Assembly (NCBI RefSeq): GCF_014839805.1 | Contig: NC_051141.1 | Span: 9,804,777-9,868,776, forward strand | DNA: 64,000 nt | Source of the DNA: Manduca sexta | Taxonomy: Eukaryota; Arthropoda; Insecta; Lepidoptera; Sphingidae | Reading direction: 5' to 3' | Shown: positions 1 through 13,489 of the stretch, piece after piece | Layout: each line of letters begins with the position of its first letter | Position numbering within the stretch: position 1 is the stretch's first letter | Position numbers and translations under genes: made by a program | The notes under the pieces: model-generated | The model's database searches: none | What the model was told of the DNA's origin: nothing | The model's input: only the letters and a program-made list of their open reading frames with translations

Positions 1-3000
1 CTACCAATTATTTGGTACCGACAACGCTAATGTTATTATTTTTTAAATGCTCTAAGAACAAAATAATTATCTTTATTAAATAATAACAATAGATAAAATA
101 TTCTTGCACACCACATTTTTTGTTTTGTAAAGTAAGTTAATAAAAATACCTAGTTATAAGTAAGTATATTTATATAGTAAATGCTATAAGGTGCGTTGCG
201 ATAAGACAGTCTTCAGGGTAACATCGTATAAATCGAATGACTTGCTATTGTATTATAATTGTTGACTTCTGACACCATTCTCGGCGTTGCCATTATGTAA
301 TTCCCCACGATACACTAGTTTGGCTGAGGAGAGACAATTAAGATGCGTTTACGGTCCCAACAAATTAAATACCTGTATTTTACCGTTCCCTTAAAGATCC
401 AGTCTAGCCCATTGCATGAATTTGCTTTATTTAAATTAAGTATTGAAATAAGTAGAGTTTTTAACAGCTTTTCGAGTTATACGGTAGGTACAATTAAGTA
501 AAAAAATCTCTAAGCTTATCGAAACACGTCTATTAACTAAGATCTGGTCTATACGGGTAAAGTTATTTGTCTTATAAGAATGGATTAAATTTATCTGATC
601 TTAAGATTGTAAAATTATATAAGTGTTTGTCAAAGTTTATACACAAGCTGTATTCACTTCGCAATTCATTTTTTAATGTCAATTTTTTTTTTTATGTTTG
701 TGTAAATTACTACGCAGGTCGGAATACTTGCACTTTTTACATACTTTGGAGACTCCTTAAAATGCACGGTTTTACTGCTGTGAAAGTCCTAAATTTCTCG
801 CACATTGCTAATAATATAGTAAGTGCTATTTTAAAGCCTCTTATAATATTACCTGTTATTTTTAAAGAAATAAGAAAATGCATTAACAATGCATGCATTT
901 AACGCCTTAAAAACGATCGATTTTACCCCAACGCATCTCTGACCATTTTTAACTCTACTTACTTTGATTGTAGCTCCTTTATCCGTGTTATCTATATGAG
1001 GCGTTTTTTTTTCGAAGAATATCCAAACTAACAGGTAACGTATAAAATCATTAATATAGATCCATAAGAATTGCTATAACACAAACGACGCTAAAGTAAA
1101 AGATCTAAAGACATAATCAAGTCGCCGTACGGCTAATTTGATGACGTCCTTAATTATTGCAAATCTTAAAATTTGTTACTTAAAGACATTTGTGGTCCTC
1201 TACGATTTAATTTTAAAATTTGTCTCTCCTTTGAAAAATTACGTTATATAATTAAAAGCGGTGTTTTGTAAGTAAAATAAAATTAGTTGACCCAAATGAT
1301 TACTAAAATTTAATAGTCGATCGATAAATTATCGATTATGGGATTGCGTAACTTAGTGGGTACCTACTTCATTTTTTATCGGGTTTAAAAACGCTTTATT
1401 TTCTTTCGTGGCGCCATTTACTATTCATTACAGATAAAAGTATCTCTATGAATGGTCATGGAGCGGCAATCGGCTCCAAAAATCTTATTAAATACTTGCT
1501 GCTATTTTTGAACCATTATTTGTTGCCGTTTATACAAATATTCATACAACCATTTTATTTTATGTTTATCATCGACTCATGCTAAATAAAGATTTATGCG
1601 TACTTTATTACTCACACAAAATATAGAGTTTAATTGCATACCCGATATATTATAAACTACCGGTGGCAGCCCTACATAATAGACTTCGAGAGAGGCGTTG
1701 CTTTGTTTTCTATAAGCGTTAACGGTATAAAGGCACCTTGTCTACTATAGGTATTTGGATGGATCGTCAATGGGATGGATCAATTGTCCTTTGTTGAAAG
1801 ATGTTCCCAACAATAAGAAGTTGTAAAAACCTATTCATCAATAAGATAAGTTTTTATTTGAATCTAGTTATTAAATCAGCTATTTATTTGTTCTTTCAAA
1901 GTACCTTTATTATTATATAATATATACTTTAATCGCCCCGAACATATCATATTATTACGTAAGTACCAATTAGAACAATTTGTACATTACAATATTTAGC
2001 AAATTTTATCTGAAGTAGCGGGAATATAGGTATTTATATATATTTAATTATCAGAAGCTTCTAGTGTTTGTTCTAAATTCTAGAAGATCCACATAATACT
2101 TGAAGAACATAGAGACGGTTTCCATTTTAAAATGAAGGAATAGGCATACAGGAAGGCGGGAGGTGTTTTGCTTCCAAATTCTTACTCACTACTGAAGCCA
2201 ACAAGTATTTAAGTGTGTGAAGTAACACTTCTGCGAGACAGTGGTATCATCGTGCTAGAACCTGCCAGCTCCTACTGTAGACACTGTACAACTTAACAAA
2301 ATAACTGGATTCTACAAAATAAAAAATAGTTGCTTAATAGTTTTAGGTCACAAAAATGTACAACACATGTTATTATAATACATTTATTTCAGTGTTTACC
2401 ATAAATTTCAGGTTGGACTTTATTATTCTAGTTTTATTATTTCATACCAAACTATTGGTTCTAGTCCCACAAAAAAAACTACTTTACCAAAGCTAGATAG
2501 ATACCGATGTAAGCACTTACTGGAATTCTAACATACTTTTTAACAGCCGCTATTTCGAAAAAACATTTACATTTCGTCACATCTATTTTATATATCGCTA
2601 GTAGAGCTCTCTTTGATACTCATGTACATTGTATATTTCATACCTACTTATATATTTCGCTGTCTAATGTTATTAAGGAAAAATTTAAAGGAAAAACAAA
2701 ATCTTGTTTTTAATGTAGGTACTGAGTGTACAGACAAAATATTTTTTTAAAAAACAACTGAATCATAACTCATTACTCAACTCGTAAATCAATGGCACAT
2801 AAATATGCCTTTTTAAATTGAATAAATTATGGCTTATTTATGAACGGTTATGTGTTTAAAATTGAGGTCAATTATTGTTATTGAACGAAATATATATGCC
2901 AAAACAGAAAATCGTCTCCTTATCAAATATCTATTATTCTAATCCACTCATACTTGAGAACAACAATAATTGTAGTCGTGACCGTCTCGAAATTATTTGA

Positions 3001-4198
3001 ATTCAATGACGTTTTGTTTGTCCTTAAACAAGTGTTTGCGGTTAGATATGCAATATTTATAACAAAGCAATGACATCATTTTCTGGAGAAACTATTAAAC
3101 AGAGACGAGCACATTCTCGCCATAGTTACATATCTCATTAGAACATACCATTTATAAACTCGGTGAGTTCGTAAATAACGATGTAACCTACGTAAAGTTT
3201 TGCGCACGGATTTCGCTTATTGCAACGGTAAAATAACTTTATGAAGAAATAGTTTTAAACGCTGTTTAGATATTTACACTGATATTTATAAAAACCTCTG
3301 TTTACAGCTATAAAATTTTTTGCTATGACTTTAAAGAGATGGTTATAAGCAGTCTTATTATTAGGAAATAAAAAATCCCATTTATCAAACCGTTTAGCTA
3401 TGTAAAGAGCAAATATTGGTTCCAGAATCTGATTTTGATACAAAACCAGTAACAGACTGTATGATACAGAAATCCTCACTCAACTAGATAGGTATTACTT
3501 ACGCAACAAATGTTTTAGCATCATGAATGAAATCATTAGTTAGATATTAAATTACTTTGAATCTATGACATGAGGACGCGGTTATTATTATTATGATGAC
3601 ACCTACGTCAATTTATGAAGATAGTTGGTACTACATATTTTAAGTGGTATTACCCAGAAATTTGATAAATCGTTGTATTATTTTCAATTACAATTTACTG
3701 TATAGACTCGGTGTTGGATTTGTCAATATATCTCATAATCCCACGGTTTAGGGGTAACAGCCGCCTAGGTGGCGACTTATTTAAAAGTAGGAGCGGCACA
3801 AATAGGCCAATTTTCTGAAAATTTTATGCGAGACGTCAAGTATATGTAGCTTACCTGAGGGAGTTTTCTTTAAGCTTGCAATATATTCGGTAATATGTAG
3901 ATAGACTCAATGTTCATAATTTAATAAATTCAAAATAAACGCGTTTATGAGTAAGGTCATATTATATCATAGAACATATACACTATAATACATTTAGGTG
4001 AAGCGTCTGTCCGAGAGGTCAGGTGAAGCGATGGGAAAGTCGACATAATTCTGTTAAGTATTCTTATTTTATTTTATGTTGCTTTGTGTGTTTAAAATAA
4101 TATTCAGTATCATGAACTGTCCTCAGTTTAAGATTTTACTAAAATACATTTATATTATATAAAACATAGTAAAAAATATGACACAGTTTTACCTTACT
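1..4198. other. AT-rich intronic DNA, nothing recognised
   Basis: If the donor at 5902-5901 is used, this stretch belongs to an intron of the minus-strand peroxidasin-like gene, or to DNA between its later exons. I looked for the next LRR exons (LYLHxN-type repeats, an LRR C-cap with CDC) on the minus strand and saw none. The open frames at 567-902 and 3255-3479 are low-complexity, have no protein-like composition and are treated as chance. Confidence 0.5.
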
Positions 4199-4370
4199 AA
4201 GGGCCTGTTTGACAGCTTCTGAGTAAATTCCTTAGATAAATGTCACTATGTAATCTATGCTCCCAAATAGGTAAAAATAAAGTCAGTAGTGTACCTATGT
4301 ACTATCTACATTTAGTTTTATACGATAACTGTCAAATATAATTGATTTAAAACTCGTGAAACAGGCCCTT
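4199..4370. mobile_element. MITE with 12-bp terminal inverted repeats
   Basis: The element begins aagggcctgttt (4199-4210) and ends with its exact reverse complement (4359-4370), giving 172 bp with no coding capacity. The internal sequence is AT-rich. This is the layout of a non-autonomous DNA transposon. The target-site duplication is not clear, so the superfamily is left open. Confidence 0.7.
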
Positions 4371-5902
4371 ATTAACTATAGTTGATTTGCATATTAGAAC
4401 AAAATAAATATTTAAAAAAGAAAAAATAGAGTCGATTATTATTAAGTTTATATAGATTTTTTTTTTGTTACCTTTATTTCATTGTATTTTAATTATTGTT
4501 ATTGTTCACTCTTTCCATACCTGTGTTATTTATTAATGGAAACTTCGCTGGATTCTGTAACATATTCTTTAATTATTTATATTTGATATTTTTTGTTTGT
4601 TTCCCAAATATTAAATTAATAAATAAAAATAAATATTATTCAGGTATGATCGCATTACAAAATCATGATTAATATCTTAGGATAGTCGTTTTCACGATGA
4701 AATGTGACTTAAACCGTTATGTAAGACTAAAATCCTGTCTTAGTATTAGAATCTACCTGTTATTTATACCCGGCGCTATCTCGGCCTCTTAACGTAATTA
4801 TTCAGTGTTACGGGTTGGAGCTGGAGCCGTTTTCTTACTAACAACTAGTTTAAAGAGTTTACTGAAATAAATCTACTCTCAATGCGATATGATATAATTA
4901 AATATCTTTTTTACAAGCTAAGAACTCGTATATAAGCTTATAATCAGCGATCCTTTTAATCTGCATATTTCGATATTATCATTTCGTATCAATGTGTGAA
5001 AATCCTACACCTCAAGCCTCACTCATTTGCCTACGTATATATAGGTAGGTAATAGAATCCAAAAAAATTGTTTATTTTGCCAATATTTTCAGGAAATCTA
5101 ATTCCAGCAACTATCTTATCACGTGCTGGCGACCAGGATGGCACCTGGTTATCTAATGCTGCAGCGGCTTTAAGGAAATTCCACATTTTATCTGGTTAGA
5201 TTACGCAAGCATTTAATCCGTTGCGTGAGAAATTTGGGATAGGTACTCGTGAATATAGTTATTCGCGGCGCAATTTAATCGAGCTATGCGACGGTTAGGG
5301 TAAATAAAGATAACGAAAGATAGTCTGCACACTGTCCGTTAGACGTATAGTTTGTTTGTACTTTGTCTATAAGAGCAAGCCAAGCCGTAAAATTAATAAA
5401 CGCGCGTTCAAATTTATATAATAGTTGCTTTAAAAGCTGGATAATAGTGTGTACGCTTATAAGTAAGTATTTCATTAGTTTGAAACTCTAGTTTTTATTT
5501 AGTACTTAGTAATAAATATCAATGCAATATGGAAACAAACATATTCAGTGCACGTCGCCGTTTAATCTATATAAATTTAATAAACTTCCGAGTGGTTTTC
5601 CACCAACATGTCATCAAAAGTTTTCTGAATGCGAGAATGTCTCTTTAGTTACATTCACGGAGTTGTATGACCACGTTTCATTAAATAGTCTGTTTGAGGA
5701 ACTTCTCTGTATAACGTTTCCTATTTAACGGATGCAAATTTAACTTAACTACAAATATTGTAACTGCGCTATGAAATGCACCTGTTTAATATTTATCACG
5801 AACCACTATAGCGCTGTCGGAATCTCCATATTTCGCTTATCTCGCTGTTCGTTGCGCTGAAAGAATGTGCCAATGTAAATATGGGAACTAGGATGTACTC
5901 AC
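4371..5902. other. intronic DNA, no gene recognised
   Basis: This lies directly downstream (minus strand) of the LRR exon donor. A slightly GC-richer patch at 5110-5175 reads without stops for about 35 codons on the minus strand but has no convincing splice sites or LRR pattern, so it is not called. Confidence 0.4.
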
Positions 5903-6118
5903 AGTTGTTCCAAGTGAACTAATTCCTGGAAAACATTAGCGTCTATGTGTTGGATGCGGTTACGGTACAGATATAAATATTTAAGCCGCCGTAAGCCATG
6001 GAAAGTGCCCGTACGCAACGCTCGCAACCGGTTGTCGTTGAGCAGCAGCGACCGTAGCTGGTGGAGGTGACTAAAGCCGCCAGGCTGCAGTTCATGGATC
6101 TTGTTGAAACGAACATCC
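5903..6118 (-). CDS. peroxidasin-like protein, exon 2 (three leucine-rich repeats)
   Basis: This internal exon lies between a splice acceptor (ttcttacag, AG at 6120-6119) and a donor (gtgagt, GT at 5902-5901). It is 216 nt, exactly three times 72 nt, so it encodes three 24-residue leucine-rich repeats. It is phase 2 at both ends, as is usual for LRR exons. Readable landmarks in order are DVRFNKIHELQPGGF, LRSLLLNDNRL, LKYLYLYRNRIQHID and LEQL. The RFNxI...QPGxF and KYLYLYxN wording is the pattern of the first repeats of peroxidasin, a secreted haem peroxidase of basement membranes with LRR, Ig and peroxidase domains that cross-links collagen IV. Only the LRR part is here, so another secreted LRR protein is possible. 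The first G completes the codon left open by exon 1 at 28603. Later exons must lie to the left, outside the window or unseen. Confidence 0.82.
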
Positions 6119-6367
6119 CTGTAAGAAAAAAATCACTGTTAATATATTTATCAACACCATCTCATCTTCGTATGATGATTTACATTAAAATTGGAAGACC
6201 GTTTTTTTTTTCAATGTAAATATTTAATTAAGCAAGAACTTAACTCTGACATTTTTACTAAAAATAACTAACCTTTTGACTGACATTATCGAATATAACA
6301 AATAATAAACCGTTAGTCTGCTGACATTTTCCTATCGACTGGTAGAAAAGCCTTTCTACCTGGTAGA

Positions 6368-6403
6368 ATATGTTAGGTCACTTCGCCAATTGACCTAACA
6401 TAT
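6368..6403. repeat. perfect hairpin, 13-bp arms
   Basis: The left arm is atatgttaggtca (6368-6380) and the right arm is tgacctaacatat (6391-6403), with a 10-nt loop. Just upstream is a second small inverted motif around tagaaaagcctttcta. It is possibly a MITE relic; no transcript evidence is visible. Confidence 0.7.
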
Positions 6404-6525
6404 ATTTTAAATAGCCCCTTTTATTCCTATAAGTACCTACTGCAAAAGCTTAAATTGCTTTTTTATGAATTAGGACCCTGTAATGGCAGCACTGTGATAT
6501 AGTTTTTCGTAATTATATTCCAATA

Positions 6526-7273
6526 CTAGCTTTTGCTCGCGGCTCCGCCCGCGTTATAAAGTTTTTCAGGCTAAATGGTCCCATTATAAAAGTAGTAGTT
6601 TCCCGGGAGCCTATGTTCTTCCCAGGGTCTCAAACTGTCTCCATACCAAATTTCATCTTAATACGTTGGGTAGTTTTTGACAGACAGATGCAGCGGGGGA
6701 CTTTGTTATATAATATATTTTTTAGAACTTTTTAAGTGAAACAATCCCGTCATACATCATTGTTGCATAACTTTAACCGTTTACGCAGCGCACGCAACGG
6801 AAGCTCTCAAAACTAATAAATTGTACCCGTATTTGAACATGTTTCATTACTGCTCCGCTCCTATTGGTCATAGCGTGATGATATACAGCCTATAGCACCC
6901 CATAAATAAAGGGCTATCCAACACAAAACGAATTTTTCAGTTCAAACTGGTAGTTCCTGAGATTAGCCATTACTGCTCCGCTCCTATTGGTCATAGCGTG
7001 ATGATATATAACTTAGAGCAATCCACGAACAAAGGGCTATCCAACGCAAAAAGAATTTTTCAGTTTGGACCGGTAGTTCCTGAGATTAGCCATTACTGCT
7101 CTGCGCCTATTGGGTATAGCGTGATGATATATGGCCTATTACACTCCACGAACAAAGGGCTATCCAAGGCAAAAAGATTTTTTCAGTTTGGACTGGTAGT
7201 TCCTGAGATTAGCGCGTTCAAACAAACAAACAAACTAACTCTTCAGCTTTATATAATAGTATTATAGTATAGA
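6526..7273 (-). mobile_element. non-autonomous Helitron-like element with internal tandem expansion
   Basis: Read on the minus strand it starts TC next to a flanking A (7273/7274) and ends CTAG next to a flanking T (6526/6525). These are the end rules of Helitrons, which insert between A and T without a target duplication. The 5' end carries the motif gctgaagagttagtttg and the 3' end the GC-rich motif with gcgggcggagccgcg. Both are typical of short lepidopteran Helitron-like elements. It is 748 bp with no Rep/helicase coding. The middle is enlarged by three 123-bp tandem units (6845-7213). Confidence 0.75.
6845..7213. repeat. three tandem 123-bp units inside a Helitron-like element
   Basis: The motif cattactgctcygc recurs at 6845, 6968 and 7091, exactly 123 bp apart, and each unit ends in cctgagattagc. 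Units differ by scattered substitutions. The related element at 36407 holds this segment only once, so the expansion is specific to this copy. The open frame at 6998-7267 is a by-product of the period being divisible by three. Confidence 0.9.
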
Positions 7274-7766
7274 TTTTAACAGCCAATTTTTACGTGACAC
7301 TTTATTAAAATTCTGTAGAGTCGCAACTTGTGCCTGAATCCGGAGTCTATTTAACATAGCACTAGACAAAGGCCGGCCTTTTTCCCAAAAAGGTTGACGT
7401 CAGGAAAGCTACCGACCGTAAAAAACTAAGCCAAATCGTTTCTGCAATATGTATGAAGTATTTTGCATCGACCCCGTATGGGAGTGAGATTTAAATTAAG
7501 AATATGATAAGAGGAGCATAATTTTACGTGTACGATTATCATTTTTAACAGGTCGCTTAAAACCAAAATCTGATAAACATTAACCATTCCGCTACACTTT
7601 AAATATTGTCGTGGGTGTAGCGTTAACAAAAAGGTACCCACAGGTATATTTTAATAAACGTACACTCATAGTTCTCAGTTTGTTGGTAAAAATATTCTCA
7701 TTTAACTTATACGCGGAACGAAATTTGCATTACGGAGTATCAACGTATGTATGGTTCGAAATTTCT

Positions 7767-7798
7767 CATTAATTATGTTTAATGTAACATAATTAATG
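7767..7798. repeat. AT-rich hairpin, 13-bp arms
   Basis: cattaattatgtt (7767-7779) is followed after a 6-nt loop by its exact reverse complement (7786-7798). Such AT-rich palindromes are frequent in this kind of DNA; no role is claimed. Confidence 0.7.
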
Positions 7799-8559
7799 GG
7801 GAATATAATTATTGAAACGTTTATAACAAATCGAAAACCGCTTATGTAGCCATAGGGATTGTTTACACGAAACGAATAAACACAAAAGTTATTAATGGAA
7901 ATGTATTTCAAATTAATTTCGCAGGAAATACTCGCGTTCATCAATTCCACGTTTCTATTAAGTACCTGTAGTCAAATGCACGATCTGTATTTACGGGGAT
8001 AAATTACGATACGAGGTTGAGAACTATGTTAGGTAAATTAAGTATATTAACATTTCACTAGGCAATAAATTGATGTCCACATTTTGAGCGACATTCTAGC
8101 TAATGCTGCAATATCATGTATAAAAGTACTTTATGAAATTGTGGTATTTTAGAAGTGGTATGTTTTCTTCTCTTGCAGTTTTCTCTAATATACTAGCTAT
8201 TGTGTGCGACTCCGTTCGCGTGAACTACAAAAATAATTCCAAGGATTAATTAAACCGTATTTAGTATTTACCCATTAGTTTTTTCGATTTCCTGTAACGC
8301 TATAAAACAATGTTCTTAATGTGAGTTGGGTACCGAGACTGAACATTCCATCGGAATACTGTTTTGTTTATTAACGGCGCCTTCGGTCGAGCAATTAAAG
8401 CGACCTAATTAGTTTTTTTTGGGATGTAATTACCGTAGTCATATGAAGAAATAGTTTTCGTGGTTTTATTCGGTACTGGGTAGGATGATAGGCGGTAGTG
8501 CCGAAGTCCATATAACCCAATTCCTGCCATTAGTAATTAACACTACAAATAAGTCGTAG

Positions 8560-9290
8560 AATAAGATAAATTTATTTTATTTATTTATTGTACATTAAAA
8601 TAGTGGTACAAATTTGAAATAGTCCCTGACTCCCAAACTAGCGTAGCTGTATATCAGGAGTCAGTTACTTCCCATTATGAGGTTGAATTTACTTAAGTTT
8701 AATGACAATAGAAAGAAAATCTAAAAATATAGGTACTAATGACACATTACAGCATTATCTGCGTGAAAGTGTGTGTGTGTGTGTATGTGTGTGTGTGTTT
8801 GTGTGCACATGGGTGTATGTGCATGAGTGTGAGTATGTGCGTGTGTGCTATTTTATTATGGCCTCTACATCATCATAATTTAAATCTAATAACCACTCAT
8901 GAATTTTGGATTTTAGTTGTTTTTTGTATTGTTTCATCTTACTCTTCATATTTAATTTATTATATAGTGTTGGTACTAAAAAGGAATATTGTCTTTTAGC
9001 AAAGGCACCTCTAGGACGCGGGACTGGACAATAATCTATTAAATAATATCTTCTAAATAGAAAGTTATTTTTAAAAATTCGTTGATCTAAGTACTTCTCT
9101 AAAAAATATAAGTATTCAGATATAAATGATGACATGAGACCGTAAACTGACAAATATCGAGGATTTAATAACTTCTTATTGTTAATGAGCGCATATAGGT
9201 ATTTACATGCATAATTTTGTTGCCAGAAACAATAAAGATAGTTGAGGCAGAGCGAATTGCTTGGAATATACCTAGTTTCAAGTTTTTAAA
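8560..9290 (-). pseudogene. 3' end of a non-LTR retrotransposon (LINE), 5'-truncated
   Basis: A minus-strand reading frame stays open from about 9285 to the stop at 8848, although it has no proper start codon. Its final 60 residues look like the C-terminal tail of LINE reverse transcriptases: a basic stretch, then RQYSFLVPTLYNKL, then a K-rich helix ending KSKIHEWLLDLNY. No catalytic reverse-transcriptase motifs are present, so only the tail survives. Downstream come a (GT)n tract, a non-coding stretch and a terminal A-rich tail with TAAA units (about 8595-8565 in minus orientation), as expected of a LINE 3' end. The clade is not determinable; jockey- or CR1-like is a guess. Confidence 0.45.
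8767..8856. repeat. imperfect (GT)n microsatellite
   Basis: About 90 bp of gt dinucleotides interrupted by at, tt and gcaca. It lies between the LINE stop codon and the LINE tail. The cysteine/valine-rich open frame read across it is an artefact of the repeat. Confidence 0.9.
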
Positions 9291-10072
9291 ACACGATTAT
9301 AACTTATTCTGCCTTCAAGAACAATGCTTGAGTCTTGCGTTAGCTAATATCAGTTGGCCTTTCTTAGGTTTGATAGTCATAAAGACATGCAAGATACAGT
9401 TCCTTGCGCGGGTTGCTTATACACTGGTCACCAACTTGTTCTAACCACCGAAGAAATAATACCTATACCTACGCCTTGGGATGCGTTCCTGTCTAAGTGA
9501 ATTGTTTTTCTTTCAGTGTGGTGGAGCTTTTGTATTGAATGCTACAAGCTGCGTTCCGTTTGCAGAGCAAGTTAATTTTACATTTATGTCTGCCGGTGGA
9601 AGACTTTATACAAAACACGTCACACAACTAAAACAGGTTTAATTTCACGAATGCAGTGAGTCGGCGAAACACATTTATTTAATGGCTGAGTCGCCTACTC
9701 CCGGTCATGTACTACACTTACTTTATGTTTTATGGAAAAATGTATCATCGAACGGTGCGATTTAATTAAGGGAATTTAAACACACATTAAGGGTGTGCAA
9801 TGTGCAATAAGTATATGGAAAAACAGAACGATACAAGAACATGTAATACATCTACTCTAGTATGCTCATTTTCGCCGTCACGCGCTGTCCGGTCCCCTGT
9901 TTAAAGGGATTCGCACCGCCCAAAACACGTTATTAAAGCGCTGCGACATCGGCCTATTTAGGCATTACGCCACAGTACCGCTTTGATGTGTGTTCAATAT
10001 ACGAGATTACCCACCTTTATATTCAACGATAGTAGTTAATTAAAATATAGAGAATATTAGTATAATCAGCAA

Positions 10073-10200
10073 TAGCTCAGCGGGGAGTGGAACGGATTAC
10101 AAAGACGGGACGAGGCGAGACGATCTCAGATTGAATCTCGCCCTCGAGGCATGCACCTCTAATGTCTCTGACTTACGTTAATATACATTGTTAAGTATTT
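10073..10200 (+). mobile_element. SINE-A fragment, 5' tRNA-like part
   Basis: This contains an A-box-like start (aatagctcagcgggg), the word tggaacggatt and a degenerate B box (gattgaatctcg), followed by cacctctaa. The order and wording match the reverse complement of the fuller SINE-A copy at 24717-25041. The 3' half is not recognisable. Confidence 0.55.
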
Positions 10201-11649
10201 TCGTAGCTTTAGCAGCGAAGAATATAAACGTGTAACAATCTACATAAACGTCCTCTCATATACTTCCTTAAGATTTCAAATATATATTCAATAGATGCTC
10301 TCTCGCATCAACTTAAACTGGTGCCCAAAAGCCTTGATCTCCCGAGTTCTGAGGTAGGCTCTGGGTGACAGACAATATAATAATATAATAGTAAAAGGTT
10401 GTAGAGCTATTCTACAAAAAAAAAATAATAAGATATACTTTTTACAATATACGAGTATGCTTTTGATATTATTTTATAGTTCCGTTAAGCTAATAACTAT
10501 CATGACATCTGATGAAAATATACGATAACACCAGTGCCACTATCGAAATCTTTTTTACTGTATACCGATTAGCGTGAAATACCTACGTAAAGTCTTAAAA
10601 GGCAAATCTTCAAATATTTTTTGTGAACGCAAAAAAACCTTCATTAATAAAATAAATATTCATTAAAATCAATTTCCTAGTTTATCTTAATGTAGTATAT
10701 GTATACTCGTATGGTAAATTATTTATTTCGAAAAACAAAAATAATATATAAAAAAAGGCTAATCATAATTTGTGGCTTCATTTTAATGAGCTTGAGTTAG
10801 CTATTTTATTAATGTTTTTATGTTCTTATCATAAGAAACCAAAAATAAAATTAAAAAGGAAGTAATTATAGCTAACAACATAGTAGTTACATATTCATAC
10901 GTTTTGTCCGCTAAAATCAGTAAGTATTATTATATCTAATTACTTTGTGAATGTTGTCTTTGTCTGTAAGTTGCATGCATATCAGCCAATTCTTTACTCG
11001 AATACCTACTATGTTTTCTATACTAAAGATATCTATGCTATTATTAAATAGTATAAATAATAAAAGTTAAAACATATTTTTTCATCGTATATTGTTATTA
11101 CAATAGTATGTATGTATGTAATACATATTGTATAGTTATACTTTCTATAAGGCTGTGGGTTAAATGTACATCGTAAAACAAAGGGACGCCCTTATAGACT
11201 TTATCGTGAAGCAAATTTTGTGACTAGTGGGTAGTGACAGGTTTGATTGGATAGTCCAGTCCGGGAAATCAATATTACTATCATAATATGTCAATTGCAC
11301 TGAAATTCGCAATAGCAACGTGGGGCGGATGAGGTCTGTAAACAAAAGGGTTGATGGCATATTTGTTCCCGTTGCAATGTCAAAGGCAAATTAATGAGTT
11401 TTCAGAATACCGTTTTAAACGCTCCTCGGGACTTTAACGTACCATTTCCCAAATTAATCAACCTTTGAGTAATAAGCGACAAATAAAAGGAATAGAGATT
11501 CGCAATTTAGCTTACTTTTTTATTAGGTGCATTGTTCGGTCATAGCACATGTCCCTTTTTTGTATGGCCGCTGGTTCTTTATTTCGAATAAATTTCGACC
11601 AACCGCAAACTTCTCTATCGATACCTATTATTACCTATATGAAGCTTGT

Positions 11650-11885
11650 TGATTGTTTGTTCAAACAGGCAGATAGATGAGGCGGGGGACATTGTTTTCA
11701 AATATATTTTTTAGATCTTTTTAAGAGGAACGATTCCCTCATATATGATTGTTCTGTAACTATAACAGTTTACCCAGCGCAGGGAACGGAGACTCTCAAC
11801 AGAAGTGAATTTTCCCCGTTTTTGCAACATTTTTCATTGATGCTCCACTCTTCTTGGTCATAGGGTGTTGTTAAAATGTCCATAG
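11650..11885 (-). mobile_element. Helitron-like element fragment
   Basis: An internal segment resembles 6690-6900 and 36560-36740: gttcaaacaggcagatag, a gcgggggac block, then tgatgctccactcttcttgg. Neither terminus is present. Confidence 0.5.
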
Positions 11886-12109
11886 TTATATAAGTAATTT
11901 TAATAGTTGTTTAGAAATAATAATAATTATTCTTATGCTTTGTTTTGACGTATCATAAGTGCAACTTTGTTCGCCTACGTGATTAATTTTATTTATTTAA
12001 AAAAAGACAAATAGTATAGACGGGCAATTCGTAATAACATTTCCAACAATATTGTAAATGCAAAAAATGGTGAAAATAATTGGATATTTCTAATCATGTT
12101 CACAATCAG

Positions 12110-12230
12110 GGTAGACGGCCTTAGTGACGTAGTTACCGACTATAACGCTAAGATTTCCCGTTCAATCTCAGGGTCGGGCAAAATGATTTTGGCCAAATAA
12201 AGTGAAAATGATTTTAGGCATTACATGCAA
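12110..12230 (+). mobile_element. SINE-B fragment (tRNA-like head)
   Basis: cttagtgacgtagttac (A-box region), cgttcaatctcagg (B box) and gtcgggcaaaatgat match the head of the SINE-B copy at 54640. The copy is diverged and lacks the 3' body. Confidence 0.5.
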
Positions 12231-13489
12231 AAACAGGCGAAAATAACCAAAATATGGAAATGCATACAATCGGGTCTCTAGTAATAAGTAATGAGTACTA
12301 CTTGTACTAAATCGTTTTAAATTATTTGACAATCATTAATCTACAGTATTGCTGTCTTCTCTAGGTATGTAGTAACGCAGCTGCCTAATATTTTACGTTG
12401 CCGAGCACAAGTTCCTTGAACACTGCACTCAAGAATAAAGGTAAAAGCTTTTTGAAGCAAGACTATGTGTAGTTTGAAAAGTTCTGCACGGACGTCTTAC
12501 AAAAGATTTAGAGCAGGATATGATAGTCATTAGTATAATGGCTGCCAAATTTCTCATAACTCCTGTTTATCTTCAAAATGTTTCAATAAGTAAACGACGT
12601 GCTATTTTGATTCAACTATTTGAATAATTTTATTATGACAATTATTTTACTTCGGCAGATCTTGAGAACTATTCGGTTCTCGGTTGTCAACATAAAGCTA
12701 ATTAAGTATAGAGGGCGCCCACAAACTAATATAAACAGATCACAGAACTAGCACAGCTAATTCCCATATTTAGGAAGTTTACTATGTAGTTGTGATAACC
12801 AAAAAGGTTCTGGGGACGCAGTGCATGTATCATCTGTGTATATAACTATATACATCAGTGATTTAACAGATGTTATTGCAACTCTAAATTACCTCTTAAA
12901 GATAAATATAAGTATGTAGGTGGCAGAAAAAATCGATACTCAATAATTCGTTGAGTGTCATAATTTTAAAGAAATATTATTATATGGCACTTAACTAAGC
13001 TTTCTTTTCTTCACAGCTTTATATACAAATTACTGTACCACTTAATGTTATTGTATACGATTTAGTGTCCTTTGGTTTTGGCATATAAATTACTTCCATG
13101 TTACATCGGAATTTGCTACGCTGGTGCATAATATTTATTATTTTCGCAATATGAATAGCACATTGACACATTGACACACAACAAATATTAGGATGTTATG
13201 TTTGTTCACATTAAACTTTGTTGGCGCCTCTGGCGAAAATATGTTCGTAATCTCATCAATCGCACAGTTTATAATGAGTCACAAACACGTCCCGCCTACA
13301 AGTGGTCACCCACAATACCAGCTGCTGAGCATTCTAAGTACTTCAAAGCTGTGAAAGCAAAAGTAATATAGAAACATAATTCCATGTTTACTGAATAGGT
13401 ACCCTTAGCGCTTTACCATAATTTATGAGTACTAAAACTCATCATCTTAGCAGTAAAATAGATATAACTAGCTGGAGCTATATCTGTGC

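Noticed and set aside
5101..5180. GC-richer patch possibly coding on the minus strand between LRR exons
   Set aside because: No LRR pattern, and splice sites in the right phase could not be found.
8739..8999. Valine/cysteine-rich open frame
   Set aside because: Translation of a (GT)n microsatellite.
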